NCBI RefSeq assembly: GCF_965232525.1
Contig: NZ_OZ246980.1
Location: forward strand, 2,852,001-2,916,000
Reading direction: 5' to 3'
Length of the DNA: 64,000 bases
Source: Bauldia sp965232525
Lineage (GTDB): Bacteria > Pseudomonadota > Alphaproteobacteria > Rhizobiales > Kaistiaceae
The notes below the pieces were generated by a model. That model did no database searches and was not told the DNA's origin. It saw only the letters and a program-made list of their open reading frames with translations. The position numbers and the translations under genes were made by a program. This document shows positions 19,606-28,879 of the stretch, one piece after another. Every line of letters begins with the position of its first letter. Positions within the stretch are counted from its first letter, which is position 1.

Positions 19606-19863
19606 TCGGGCTGCGATGATGTCGTCTCGGTATTGCTCGGCGTCGGCGGGATCAGGTGGTGGGATCGTCTTCGCGGGGCGGCGGCCGCCAACGACAGCCG
19701 ATGAGATCATTGGGTGGCCGCATGCATACTCGGCTCTTGCAAGTTCTTTTTGTCCAGCCGAGAGACTGTATGTCGTTTTGACCGCCGAGCTGTCGATGAC
19801 ATCAAATTTCACCTTTATCGAGCCGATCGCGGGTTGCCGCGATCGAAATGGAGTAGCTGAATC

Positions 19864-21630
19864 GTGACAACCCGACATGCCGTCTCGGCCGCCATCGCGG
19901 CGGCCGCATTGGTCAGTTTCGTGTCCGTGTCCCAGGCGATCGCGCCACCGGCGGTGCGCGGCGATCACGGCATGGTGGTGAGCGGTCAGCACCTGGCGGC
20001 CGAGGTGGGCAACCGCATCCTTGAGAACGGCGGCAACGCCATCGACGCGGCCGTGGCGGCGTCTTACGCGCTGGCGGTTGTCTATCCCTGCTGCGGCAAT
20101 ATCGGCGGCGGCGGATTCGCGACGATCCGATTAGCCGACGGCCGCGAGATCTTCATCGACTTCCGGGAAAAGGCGCCTCAAGCCGCGACCGCCAACATGT
20201 ACATCGGCAGCGACGGCAAGGTGGTTTCGGAGGAGAGCATCGAAGGGTACACGGCCGTCGCGGTCCCCGGCACGGTCCTCGGTCTTGATACTCTGCTCAC
20301 CAAATACGGGACGATGAGCCGCCAAGAGGTGATGGCCCCGGCGATCAACCTGGCGCGATACGGCTTCGCGCTCCGGCAAAGCGACGTCGATTATCTCACG
20401 ATCCGGACCGACAAGATTCTCAAGCAGCCGAACGCGGCTGCGATCTTTCTTAACGACGGTGCGCCGTGGCCAGTCGGACACCGGCTGGTCCAGACTGACC
20501 TCGCCGCTACGCTGGAGGCGATCGCCGAGAACGGATCGGATGCCTTTTACAAGGGGCCGATCGCCGAGGCGATCGTCGCCGCCAGTTCGGCCAATGACGG
20601 CATCCTGACGATGGCCGACTTCGAGTCGTACACGGTGGAGGAGCGGACGCCGGTCGCGTGTACGTATCGCGGCTATAGGATTGCCGCCGCCGCACCGCCG
20701 AGCTCCGGCGGGACAACGCTCTGCCTCATCCTCAATATCGTCGAAGGGTATTCGCTGGACGACCTCGGCTACCACTCGGCCGCCGGCATCCACGTCATCG
20801 TCGAGGCGCTGCGTCATGCCTTTGTCGATCGGAACTTTCTGCTCGGCGATCCGGACTTTGTCCATAATCCGGTCGAGCAACTGACGTCGAAGGCATACGC
20901 GGCGTCGATCCGGGCGAAAATCGAACCAGGTAAGGCGGGACAGTCCAAGGGCATGACCCCTGGGATCGCACCTTCCAAAGGAACCGAAACGACGCATCTT
21001 TCCGTGATGGACCGCGACGGTAACGCGGTGGCGTTGACCTCCAGCGTCAACTACTTCTTCGGCGCCGGCGTCATCGCGGGGGACACAGGCTTCTTCCTCA
21101 ACAACACGATGAACGACTTCACCATCGCGCCGGGCGAGCCGACCGCCGGCGGCTTGATCCAGGGCGCGAACAACGTCATCGCACCCGGCAAGCGGCCGCT
21201 CAGCTCGATGACGCCCACGATCGTCACCAAGGACGGGGATGTCGCCATGGTGCTCGGCAGCCCAGGGGGGGTGCGCATCATCAGTATCGTGGCGCAGACG
21301 ATCATGAACGTGATCGACCATGGGATGACGATTTCGGCCGCGGTCGCGGGGCCACGGATTCATCACCAATGGATGCCCGATGAGGTCTATATGGAACCGT
21401 TTGCACTTTCAGCCGACACGAAAGCGGCGCTCGAGGCGATGGGCTACACGATCGTTCAGCAGCGGCCGTGGGGCGCGGCCCAGGCAATCAGCATCGCCGA
21501 GGGAGGCGAGGGCCACGAGATCCAGGCGCAGTTCGTTCAGGACACCATGGTGTTCAGCCGGGCACGGAAAGGCACCCGCCTTGGCCACAGCGACAATCGG
21601 CGACCGACCGGCGCTGCGGTCGGGCATTGA
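19864..21630 (+). CDS. ggt: Gamma-glutamyltransferase
   Basis: The 588-residue precursor is of normal GGT length. It has a signal peptide (to about residue 25) and the N-terminal block NGGNAIDAAVAASYAL. The self-cleavage and catalytic site TTHLSVMDRDGNAVALTSS has Thr376 as predicted nucleophile, and a conserved SPGG block is present (GSPGGVRIISIV). The enzyme hydrolyses or transfers the gamma-glutamyl group of glutathione in the periplasm. It starts at GTG 19864 after a GGAG. It stands alone between the secreted protein gene and the Cache cluster. Confidence 0.95.
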   Translation: MTTRHAVSAAIAAAALVSFVSVSQAIAPPAVRGDHGMVVSGQHLAAEVGNRILENGGNAIDAAVAASYALAVVYPCCGNIGGGGFATIRLADGREIFIDFREKAPQAATANMYIGSDGKVVSEESIEGYTAVAVPGTVLGLDTLLTKYGTMSRQEVMAPAINLARYGFALRQSDVDYLTIRTDKILKQPNAAAIFLNDGAPWPVGHRLVQTDLAATLEAIAENGSDAFYKGPIAEAIVAASSANDGILTMADFESYTVEERTPVACTYRGYRIAAAAPPSSGGTTLCLILNIVEGYSLDDLGYHSAAGIHVIVEALRHAFVDRNFLLGDPDFVHNPVEQLTSKAYAASIRAKIEPGKAGQSKGMTPGIAPSKGTETTHLSVMDRDGNAVALTSSVNYFFGAGVIAGDTGFFLNNTMNDFTIAPGEPTAGGLIQGANNVIAPGKRPLSSMTPTIVTKDGDVAMVLGSPGGVRIISIVAQTIMNVIDHGMTISAAVAGPRIHHQWMPDEVYMEPFALSADTKAALEAMGYTIVQQRPWGAAQAISIAEGGEGHEIQAQFVQDTMVFSRARKGTRLGHSDNRRPTGAAVGH

Positions 21631-21690
21631 TGCCGGCCAGGCGATGCGCCTTCGGCCGGGTCGCTTCACCGTTGATCGGTTGCGTTCGCC

Positions 21691-22215
21691 CTATTCGGCG
21701 ATGAGGCTTTTGAGGTCGGCGGCGGTCAGTGTGTCGTCATAGACGCCCGCGCTGACCTGATAGGGCTGGCCAGGCACTGCGGCGATGAAAGCGACCTTGC
21801 GCGACGGGTCGCCGGCGGCGAGTTGGTCGGCGCCCGGATCGGCAATCGGCTCCGCCCACTTGTACTCGACCCAGCCGCCGCCGGCCGCTGCGGCTTCGCA
21901 CAACAGGCGGCCGAACGGGACGCCATCAACATCGGCGAGAGTCGAAATGGCCAAACCCTTGGTTCCGGCAATCGGATGTGCAGCGATAGTGTCAGCCGAG
22001 CAGTCGTAGACGAACACATAGGTGTCCTTCCATACGAACGGTGACTCCGCCTGGTCGAAAATGACCAATCCCGGCTCGCCGTTCTCGGCAAGATGCGCGG
22101 CCGCCTCGCGGACCTTGGCGACAACCTCCTCGGGCGTTGCCGGCTCGTCGGCGTGGGCGGCGCCGGCCGTCACGCCAACAGCCAGCAGGATTGTCGCGGT
22201 CAACCGAACGCCCAT
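21691..22215 (-). CDS. Periplasmic single-Cache-domain protein, copy 1
   Basis: The 174-residue product has a signal peptide (LTATILLAVGVTAGAAHA) and one Cache domain: FVWKDTYVFVYDCSADT, then AHPIAGTKG, DVDGVPFGRLLCEAA and GGWVEYKWAEP. Cache domains bind small ligands such as carboxylates or amino acids. There is no transmembrane, HAMP or signalling domain, so it is a free soluble form. It is one of two paralogues flanking the transporter gene at 22408-23001, all on the same strand. ATG 22215 follows GAGGGAG. Confidence 0.85.
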   Translation of the reverse strand: MGVRLTATILLAVGVTAGAAHADEPATPEEVVAKVREAAAHLAENGEPGLVIFDQAESPFVWKDTYVFVYDCSADTIAAHPIAGTKGLAISTLADVDGVPFGRLLCEAAAAGGGWVEYKWAEPIADPGADQLAAGDPSRKVAFIAAVPGQPYQVSAGVYDDTLTAADLKSLIAE

Positions 22216-22407
22216 CAGTCTCGCTCCCTCAAATAGACAGACTACTCTGCTGCACAGATGCCAAGGATACCACATCGATCTGCTGTTTTCGGTTGATGCC
22301 GCGCAAAGCGTTTTCAGCGCAGGCGTGCCAGCGGATGGCCGCTAAGTCGGCGAGGTGAAATGGTGCTGGGCCGGTGCGCCGATAATGCGGCTACAGCAAG
22401 GCTTGGC

Positions 22408-23001
22408 CTATAGCGGGCAAACGGTTCGGCCGTAGATTTCGTTCAGCACCTGGCCCAGGCCGGTATAGACGGCGACCGCGCCGCAGAGGATGCCCTCGTA
22501 GCCGGCGATCATCAGGACCATTTCGCTCTCGGTGCCATTGGCCAAGGCGAGCAAGCCAAACAGAATCGTCAACGTCAGAAACACGACCTGCAGGCTGCGG
22601 GTCAGCTTGAAGGTTGCGATGAACAAAACCGCGGTGAACAGCCCCCAGATGGCGAGGTAGGTCGCCATTGCAGCCGGACCCGGAGCGGTGCCGATGCCGA
22701 GGTCGGGAACGATCAGAATACCCGCGAGGCTGAGCCAGAACAGGCCGTAAGAAGTGAACGCGGTGGTGCCGAAGGTGTTGCCCTTGCGCCATTCCATGAC
22801 ACCGGCCAGCACCTGCGCCAGACCGCCGTAGAACACACCCATCGCGAGGATCATGGCGTCGAGCGGATAGAACCCGGCGTTATGGAAGTTGAGGAGAATC
22901 GTTGTCAGGCCGAAAGCGCTCAAACCAAGCGGTGCCGGGTTGGCCGTTGTATCCGCCACGATCGTCCGACTTGGCTCCCCCGACACGTTGGCTGCCGACA
23001 T
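22408..23001 (-). CDS. Acetate/succinate uptake transporter, GPR1/FUN34/YaaH (SatP) family
   Basis: The 197-residue protein has six predicted membrane helices and the family signature NPAPLGLSAFGLTT near residue 20. It also has AGFYPLDAMILAMGVFYGG, a helix 2-3 GMEW-like segment (AGVMEWRKGNTFGTTAFTSY) and YEGILCGAVAVYTGLGQVL. SatP proteins move acetate and succinate with protons across the inner membrane. ATG 23001 has a GAGAG ribosome-binding site; upstream starts are possible. Flanking Cache genes suggest a ligand-binding partner. Confidence 0.88.
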   Translation of the reverse strand: MSAANVSGEPSRTIVADTTANPAPLGLSAFGLTTILLNFHNAGFYPLDAMILAMGVFYGGLAQVLAGVMEWRKGNTFGTTAFTSYGLFWLSLAGILIVPDLGIGTAPGPAAMATYLAIWGLFTAVLFIATFKLTRSLQVVFLTLTILFGLLALANGTESEMVLMIAGYEGILCGAVAVYTGLGQVLNEIYGRTVCPL

Positions 23002-23154
23002 AACACTCTCACCGATCATACTTTCGTCGACGACTGGGCGCACAGCGACAGCCGCCGACCTCGACGAAGCTAGCAGGTCAAGCTCGACGCGCCTTGCGGT
23101 TGATCAACGGTATCGACGCTCAGGCGTGGGCTGTCAGGGGGCCGAGTTGAGACA

Positions 23155-23685
23155 TCACTCGGTCAGCAGCTTGTCGAGCTGGTCTACCGTCAGCGTGTCG
23201 TCATAGTCGCCGGCGCCAACCTGATAGGGCCGATCAGGGACGGTCATCACGTAGGTGACCTTGCGTGACGGGGTGCTCGCTTCTTCGAGCGCGTCGTCGC
23301 TTTTGTCCTCGACCGGGCGCGGCCACATGTACTCGACCCAACCGCCGTCCGGATTGGCGGCCGCCTCGCACATCAATTTCCCGAACGGCTTGCCATTGAC
23401 ATCCTTCAAGGTCGATACCGGCCGTCCGATGTTGCTGTTGACCGGATGCGACACGGTGAGGTCGGCGGAGCAGTCGAGGACAAAGACATAGGTGTCCTTC
23501 CAGACGAAGGGCGAGTTCGCTTCGGCGAAGGTGGGCAGGCCGACATCGCCGACATCGGCAAGGTACGCGGCGGCCTCGTGGACCTTGTCAATGATCTCCT
23601 GGGGTGTGGCGTGATTGTTGTCCGCGGCGGCGGCCGGCGCGGCGCCAATGACGAGGGCGGCAACGGCGGTCAGGGAGGCGCGCAT
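23155..23685 (-). CDS. Periplasmic single-Cache-domain protein, copy 2
   Basis: The 176-residue product has a signal peptide (LTAVAALVIGAAPAAAA) and the same Cache blocks as copy 1: FVWKDTYVFVLDCSAD, SHPVNSNIGRPVS, GKPFGKLMCEAA and GGWVEYMWPRPVED. It ends with YQVGAGDYDDTLT. It is first in the presumed transcript Cache-SatP-Cache. The ligand is unknown; acetate or succinate is suggested only by the neighbouring transporter. Confidence 0.85.
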   Translation of the reverse strand: MRASLTAVAALVIGAAPAAAADNNHATPQEIIDKVHEAAAYLADVGDVGLPTFAEANSPFVWKDTYVFVLDCSADLTVSHPVNSNIGRPVSTLKDVNGKPFGKLMCEAAANPDGGWVEYMWPRPVEDKSDDALEEASTPSRKVTYVMTVPDRPYQVGAGDYDDTLTVDQLDKLLTE

Positions 23686-23881
23686 GCGAGTAGCCTTTTT
23701 TGCGTGGCGAACCGGACCGCTATCATCCGGAGTGGGGCGGGTGCAAATCAAGTGGAACAAAAATAGAACAAAGAAATCGCGCCAATCGTTATTTGTCCGT
23801 TAGGTTCATTGCGCATAAAATGACAGTTTGAACACGCTCGAGGGCCTCGGCCCCGGTGGAGTAGGCGTACGAGGAGAGACA

Positions 23882-24808
23882 ATGGCCGCCCGCGCGTATT
23901 GGCAAGGTCAGATCAGGCTGGCGCTCGTTTCCATTCCCGTCCAGGTGTTCCCGGCCTCGAAGTCCGCCGGGCGGATCAGCTTCAACCAGATTCACAAACC
24001 GAGCGGCAAGCGCATCCGGTACCAGAAGGTGGTGCCCGGTGTCGGCGAGGCGGCGCCCGAGGATATCGTCAAAGGCTATGAGGTGGAGAAGGGCAAGTAT
24101 GTGCTCTTCACCGAGGACGAGATCAACGACGTCAAGCTGGAGGCCAAACGGACGCTCGATCTGATCCAGTTCGTCGACGCTGACGAGATCGATCTGCTCT
24201 ATGCCGAGAAGCCGTATTACGTCTCGCCTGAAGACGACGAGACGGCGAGCGAGGCTTATGTCGTGCTGCGCGATGCGCTGAGGGCAACCAACAAGGTCGG
24301 CATCGGCCACATCGTCGCTCGCGGCCACTCCAACCTGGTCGCGCTGCGTCCGAGCGGCAAGGGCCTGATGATCGAAACGCTGCGCTATGCCGACGAGGTC
24401 CACAAGCCGGACGGCTATTATGCCGACGTGCCCGACGAGGAGCCGTCGCCGGAACTGCTGTCGCTTGCCGAGGAACTGATCGACCGCAAGAGCAAGCCGT
24501 GGGATCCGAAAGCGTTCAGCGATCCTTACGAAGCGGCGCTGCGCGGGCTGATCGATGCCAAGATCGAAAACCGTCCGCCGGACGAGATCGAGGAGCCGCA
24601 GATCAGCGCCAAGGTCATCGACCTGATGGAGGCGCTGAAGAAGAGTGTCGGCGGCAAGAAGACCACGACCACCAAGAAGGCGGCCGCCTCCGCCAAGAAG
24701 CCGGCGGCCAAGAAGGAGCCGGCAAAAAAGACGACCGCCAAATCGGGCACCCGAACCCGCAAGCCGGCGGCCAAGAAAACCGGGACTCGCGGGCGGCGGG
24801 CCGCCTAA
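23882..24808 (+). CDS. ku: Ku, non-homologous end joining DNA-end-binding protein
   Basis: The 308-residue protein starts MAARAYWQGQIRLALVSIPV, the standard bacterial Ku start, with core blocks RIRYQKVV, KGYEVEKGKYVLFTEDEI and YYVSPEDD. A Lys/Ala-rich C-terminal tail of about 60 residues (KKTTTTKKAAASAKKPAAKK) is typical of extended Ku tails that aid DNA threading. Ku rings bind double-strand ends and recruit LigD. Start ATG 23882 follows GGAGAGAC. ligD lies 1.2 kb downstream in the same direction. Confidence 0.97.
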   Translation: MAARAYWQGQIRLALVSIPVQVFPASKSAGRISFNQIHKPSGKRIRYQKVVPGVGEAAPEDIVKGYEVEKGKYVLFTEDEINDVKLEAKRTLDLIQFVDADEIDLLYAEKPYYVSPEDDETASEAYVVLRDALRATNKVGIGHIVARGHSNLVALRPSGKGLMIETLRYADEVHKPDGYYADVPDEEPSPELLSLAEELIDRKSKPWDPKAFSDPYEAALRGLIDAKIENRPPDEIEEPQISAKVIDLMEALKKSVGGKKTTTTKKAAASAKKPAAKKEPAKKTTAKSGTRTRKPAAKKTGTRGRRAA

Positions 24809-24840
24809 CGGCCGACGCTACTCGTCGCTGGCGCCGACCG

Positions 24841-25974
24841 TCACTCCCGCCAGTACTCGGGCCGGTTGATTGCGTCCGCGACCGTGACCCGGCCGGTCGG
24901 CAGCCGCCGGGGAGCGTTGCCGAGGCTCTGCACCATCCATGCGTCGGCATCTTTTTCGGCGATCGGGTAGGGTGCCTCGTAGCCAAGTCGACCAGCCGGC
25001 GCGAAGCCGTGGCGGGTGTAGTAGTCGGGATGGCCGAGGACGAAAGCAAGATCGGCGCCCGACCGGGTGACGGCGGCGAGACCGGTGGCGATCAGGGCAC
25101 CGCCGATGCCGCGGCGTTGCCTCGCCGGGACGACGGCCAGCGGTGCCAGCAACGTCGCCGGTGTTTCGCGTTCGCCGACGCGAGCCTTGGAGAACAGGAT
25201 ATGGCCCACTGGTTCGTCGTCCTCGACGGCCAGCAAGGAGACAGTCGGGTCAGCCGTCGGATCGTTGAGCAGATCACGGGTGAGTTCGGCCTCGACGTTG
25301 CTGCCGAAGGCGGCGCGCTGAACGGTCATGACGGCGTCGAGATCATTGGAGTCGGCAACACGAATGAGCAAGGCTTCGGTCTCTTGCGGGGCCGGAGTGG
25401 CAAGGGATCGGTCGATGGCCGCCGTTAACCGCTCCGCTGAACGTGGGAGAGAGGGCGGCAACTCAAGGAACTTCTCATACATTTTCGGCAAGGGAATATG
25501 AAACGCCTCGCACAGGGCGCGGACATCCCGGAAGTCGGTCTTGTCCGGCTCGTACTCGGTGTGGAAGCGGACGAGCCACTCCGGTGTGATGCAGCGCACC
25601 GGATGGCCGTCGATGATCCCCCGACCGTTGAGTGAGTCGATCGGATACGGCAGGCCGTCGATATGGTTGCCGGCTGAGTCGAACTCGTAGGTGTGGACAT
25701 CCACGGCGCGGCCGTCGGGATCTTCAAGCACGAAGTTGAACGCGGTGGTGTCCGGGCGCGGGCTATCGCGGTAGCCTTGGGCTTCCAGTAACGTCCGCAA
25801 CCGGGGAACGTCTGAATGGCGGATGGCGATGTCGAGGTCACGATGGGGTCGTGTCTGGCGACCGAGGACGGCATCCACGGCCCAGCCGCCATCGACGATG
25901 ATCTCGATTTCGGCATCCGCCAACTGCCGAAGCAGCGCGATAACGTCGCCTGCGGTAAACTCGCTATCGGGCAT
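24841..25974 (-). CDS. Fusion of a LinB/ANT(2'')-like nucleotidyltransferase and a GNAT acetyltransferase
   Basis: The 377-residue protein has two enzyme domains. Residues about 10-180 show the aminoglycoside nucleotidyltransferase-like GGWAVDAVLGRQTRPHRDLD with the metal-binding Asp pair, then DVHTYEF and a RFHTEYEP helix. Residues about 200-377 are a YhbS-type GNAT: APLAVVPARQRRGIGGALI is the acetyl-CoA loop and GHPDYYTRHGFAPAG closes the fold. Both domain types include drug-modifying enzymes, but the substrate is unknown. It is transcribed against ku and ligD between them. ATG 25974 follows AAGGGAT. Confidence 0.85.
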   Translation of the reverse strand: MPDSEFTAGDVIALLRQLADAEIEIIVDGGWAVDAVLGRQTRPHRDLDIAIRHSDVPRLRTLLEAQGYRDSPRPDTTAFNFVLEDPDGRAVDVHTYEFDSAGNHIDGLPYPIDSLNGRGIIDGHPVRCITPEWLVRFHTEYEPDKTDFRDVRALCEAFHIPLPKMYEKFLELPPSLPRSAERLTAAIDRSLATPAPQETEALLIRVADSNDLDAVMTVQRAAFGSNVEAELTRDLLNDPTADPTVSLLAVEDDEPVGHILFSKARVGERETPATLLAPLAVVPARQRRGIGGALIATGLAAVTRSGADLAFVLGHPDYYTRHGFAPAGRLGYEAPYPIAEKDADAWMVQSLGNAPRRLPTGRVTVADAINRPEYWRE

Positions 25975-26004
25975 TCGATCCCTTTTCAACCAGTCCCGTG
26001 ACCC

Positions 26005-28533
26005 ATGGCCGATTCCCTAAGGACCTACCGCGCCAAGCGCGACTTCACGAAAACGGCGGAGCCGAGCGGCGACGAGGATCGGGCCAGCGGCGGTCACCGT
26101 TATCTCATCCAGAAGCACGACGCGACCCGGCTCCACTTCGACTTCCGTCTCGAACTCGATGGCGTGTTGCTGTCGTGGGCGGTTCCCAACGGACCGAGCT
26201 ACGATCCGCACGACAAGCGCCTCGCCGTTCACGTCGAGGACCACCCGCTCGACTATGGTGATTTCGAAGGGACGATCCCCAAGGGGGAGTATGGCGGCGG
26301 CACGGTGATGCTGTGGGACGAGGGGACCTGGGAGCCAGTCGGCGACCCCGAAGCCGGTCTCGCCAAGGGCGATCTTAAGTTCATCCTTCATGGCGAGCGA
26401 CTGCGCGGCAAATGGGTGCTGGTGCGCATGAAGCCGAAACGCGGCGAGCGGTCGAAGAACGAGAACTGGCTGCTGATCAAGGAGCAGGATGCCTACGCCA
26501 CCGAGGAGTCCAAGCCGATCATCGAGCGGGCGCTGACCAGCGTACGCTCGGGCCGGACCATGGCTGAGATCGCGGCCGGTCACGTGGAGTGGAAGGACTC
26601 CGGCTTTGCGATCAAAAAGGGCCGCAAGGCACCGAGCCAATCGGCGGGCGTCAAGCCGCCCAAATTCGTGGCGCCGCAACTCGCCGGTTTGGCGGAGGCC
26701 GCGCCGGCCGGCGACGACTGGCTGCACGAGATCAAATATGACGGCTATCGCGCCATCGCCGCGATCGGTGGCGGTGAGGCGGTCGTTTATACCAGGCGGG
26801 GGCTGGACTGGACCGACCGGTTCCAGCCGATCGTCCGACCGCTGATCGATCTACCCTGTCGCACAGCGCTGCTCGATGGGGAGGTGGCGATCACCGACAA
26901 GCAAGGCCACACCGACTTCGGCGCGCTGCAGGACGCGCTTGGCGAGGGCGGCGGACGCGGGATCGGCTACTACCTGTTCGACCTCCTCAGCCTCGATGGC
27001 GAGGACCTGCGCAAACGACCGCTCACCGAGCGCAAGGCACGGCTCTCCGACTTGCTCGCCGATCAGCCGCGCAGCGGTCCGCTGTTCTACTCCGACCATG
27101 TGGTCGGCCACGGCGGCGATATGCTCGACCGGGTCTGCGCCATGGGGCTCGAAGGGATCATCTCCAAGCGGGCCAATGCGCCTTATCGCTCGGGCCGTGC
27201 CAAGTCTTGGCTCAAGGTCAAATGTGGCTGGGGCCAGGAGTTCATCATCATCGGCTGGCGGCCCTCCTCGGTGAAGGGACGGCCGTTTTCCTCGATCCTG
27301 CTCGCCACTCGCGAAGGTGGGGAGCTCACCTATCGCGGCCGGGTCGGCAGCGGCTTCGGCGAGCGCGAGCTCGATACGCTGTGGCCGGAACTGAAGAAAC
27401 GCGAGATCAAGACCCCTGCGGCACCCGACGTGCCGGCTGACATCCGCCGCAAGGCGCGGTTCGTCAAACCCGAGCTGGTCGCCGAGATCGCCTTTCGCGG
27501 CTTCACCGACGAAGGCGCGGTCCGCCAGGGAAGCTATAAGGGCCTGCGCAAAGACAAGGCGGCCGCCGCGGTGATCGCCGAGACGCCGGCGAAACCGACC
27601 GCACCGGCCAAGGCCAAACGCAAGGAGGACACCGTGGTCGCCATCGACGATGCCCGTGACGACAAGGCGGTTGAGATCGCCGGCGTGCGGGTCACCCATC
27701 CCGACAAGGTGGTTTTCCCCGGCCAGGGGATCACCAAGCGAACGCTCGCCGCCTATTTCCTTGGTGTCGCCGACCGCATCCTGCCGCACGTCGCCAACCG
27801 GCCGCTCAGCCTGGTGCGCTGCCCCGATGGTGCTGACGGCGACTGCTTCTTCCAGAAACACGCCTCGCCGGGATTCCCGAAGGCGTTCAAGCCGATCCGC
27901 ATCAAGGAGAAGCGCGGCAGCGATCTCTATCTCTACATCGAGGACGAGCAGGGCCTGGTTGCCTGCGTCCAGATGGGGGCGCTGGAGCTCCACATCTGGG
28001 GCTCGCACAACGCCACGCTCGAACAGCCGGATCGCCTCGTGTTCGACCTCGATCCGGACGAAGGCATGGACTTCGCCGCGGTCAAAGCCGCCGCCCGCGA
28101 TATCCGCGACCGGCTTGCCGCGGTTGGGCTGACCACATTTCCGATGGTCACCGGCGGTAAGGGCATCCACGTCGTTGCCCCGCTCCAACCGCGCCACGAC
28201 TGGGAAGCGGTCAAGGACTTCGCCGAAGCCTTTGCCCGCACCGTCGCCGCGGCCGAGCCAGACACCTATCTCGCCGTTGCCACCAAGGCGAAACGCACCG
28301 GCCGCATCTTTATCGATTATCTGCGCAACGGCCGCGGCGCCACCGCGATCGCACCGTACTCGACCCGGGCCCGCAAGGGCGCACCGGTCGCCTGGCCGAT
28401 GACCTGGGCCGGCGTCGCCCGGGCCAAGGACGCGCGGGTCGCCACGGTCGAAACCGCGGCTGCGCTGCTCAAGCGGCAGAAGTCGGACCCCTGGGCGGGC
28501 TATTTCGACGTCGAGCAGGCGCTGCCGATTTGA
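26005..28533 (+). CDS. ligD: LigD, multifunctional NHEJ DNA ligase
   Basis: The 842-residue protein is arranged phosphoesterase-ligase-polymerase. Residues about 20-170 form the 3'-phosphoesterase (LIQKHDATRLHFDFRLELDG, GEYGGGTVMLWDEG). The ATP-dependent ligase follows with KYDGYR (Lys244 as the adenylated residue) and ends near 520. A Lys-rich linker leads to the polymerase/primase domain (about 560-842: VTHPDKVVFPGQGITK, HLWGSH-like region HIWGSHNATLEQPDRLVFD, MVTGGKGIHVVAPL). It repairs ends presented by Ku. The order resembles Pseudomonas LigD. Confidence 0.97.
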   Translation: MADSLRTYRAKRDFTKTAEPSGDEDRASGGHRYLIQKHDATRLHFDFRLELDGVLLSWAVPNGPSYDPHDKRLAVHVEDHPLDYGDFEGTIPKGEYGGGTVMLWDEGTWEPVGDPEAGLAKGDLKFILHGERLRGKWVLVRMKPKRGERSKNENWLLIKEQDAYATEESKPIIERALTSVRSGRTMAEIAAGHVEWKDSGFAIKKGRKAPSQSAGVKPPKFVAPQLAGLAEAAPAGDDWLHEIKYDGYRAIAAIGGGEAVVYTRRGLDWTDRFQPIVRPLIDLPCRTALLDGEVAITDKQGHTDFGALQDALGEGGGRGIGYYLFDLLSLDGEDLRKRPLTERKARLSDLLADQPRSGPLFYSDHVVGHGGDMLDRVCAMGLEGIISKRANAPYRSGRAKSWLKVKCGWGQEFIIIGWRPSSVKGRPFSSILLATREGGELTYRGRVGSGFGERELDTLWPELKKREIKTPAAPDVPADIRRKARFVKPELVAEIAFRGFTDEGAVRQGSYKGLRKDKAAAAVIAETPAKPTAPAKAKRKEDTVVAIDDARDDKAVEIAGVRVTHPDKVVFPGQGITKRTLAAYFLGVADRILPHVANRPLSLVRCPDGADGDCFFQKHASPGFPKAFKPIRIKEKRGSDLYLYIEDEQGLVACVQMGALELHIWGSHNATLEQPDRLVFDLDPDEGMDFAAVKAAARDIRDRLAAVGLTTFPMVTGGKGIHVVAPLQPRHDWEAVKDFAEAFARTVAAAEPDTYLAVATKAKRTGRIFIDYLRNGRGATAIAPYSTRARKGAPVAWPMTWAGVARAKDARVATVETAAALLKRQKSDPWAGYFDVEQALPI

Positions 28534-28879
28534 GGGAAGCCCGCGCCGCATCATTGAGCGGGACGCGGTGTCTGCTTCGGTATTATTGGCATTGTGGGCG
28601 AGGGCTGCCGGACGTGTCGGGCGCCTCAGCGCATCGCCGATCTTGATCGACAACGGCGTGAGGCTCAGCGTTTGATCGAGTTGCCTGACGCGGATGCCAC
28701 GGCGCCGGTGGGTCCTGACCCTGTCCGTGCCCTGCGACGAAGATGAACACACCGTAACGTTGTCATCCCTGCAACCCATGGTACCACTACCGGGTAGGGT
28801 TCATGCCCTACAACGCGGTCGCTCGGGCGGCCGGCCGCGATGACAAGTGCAGTTTGGCTAGCGGGAGCTGAGAATCATC
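28534..28879. other. Intergenic region before the 27-residue-repeat RTX gene
   Basis: About 345 bases with no convincing coding sequence. GGGAGCTGAG lies ahead of the GTG start at 28880 with loose spacing. No terminator with a T run was seen after ligD. Confidence 0.5.

Noticed and set aside
26851..28779. A 642-codon open frame on the minus strand
   Set aside because: It lies opposite ligD, which has complete and ordered domains.
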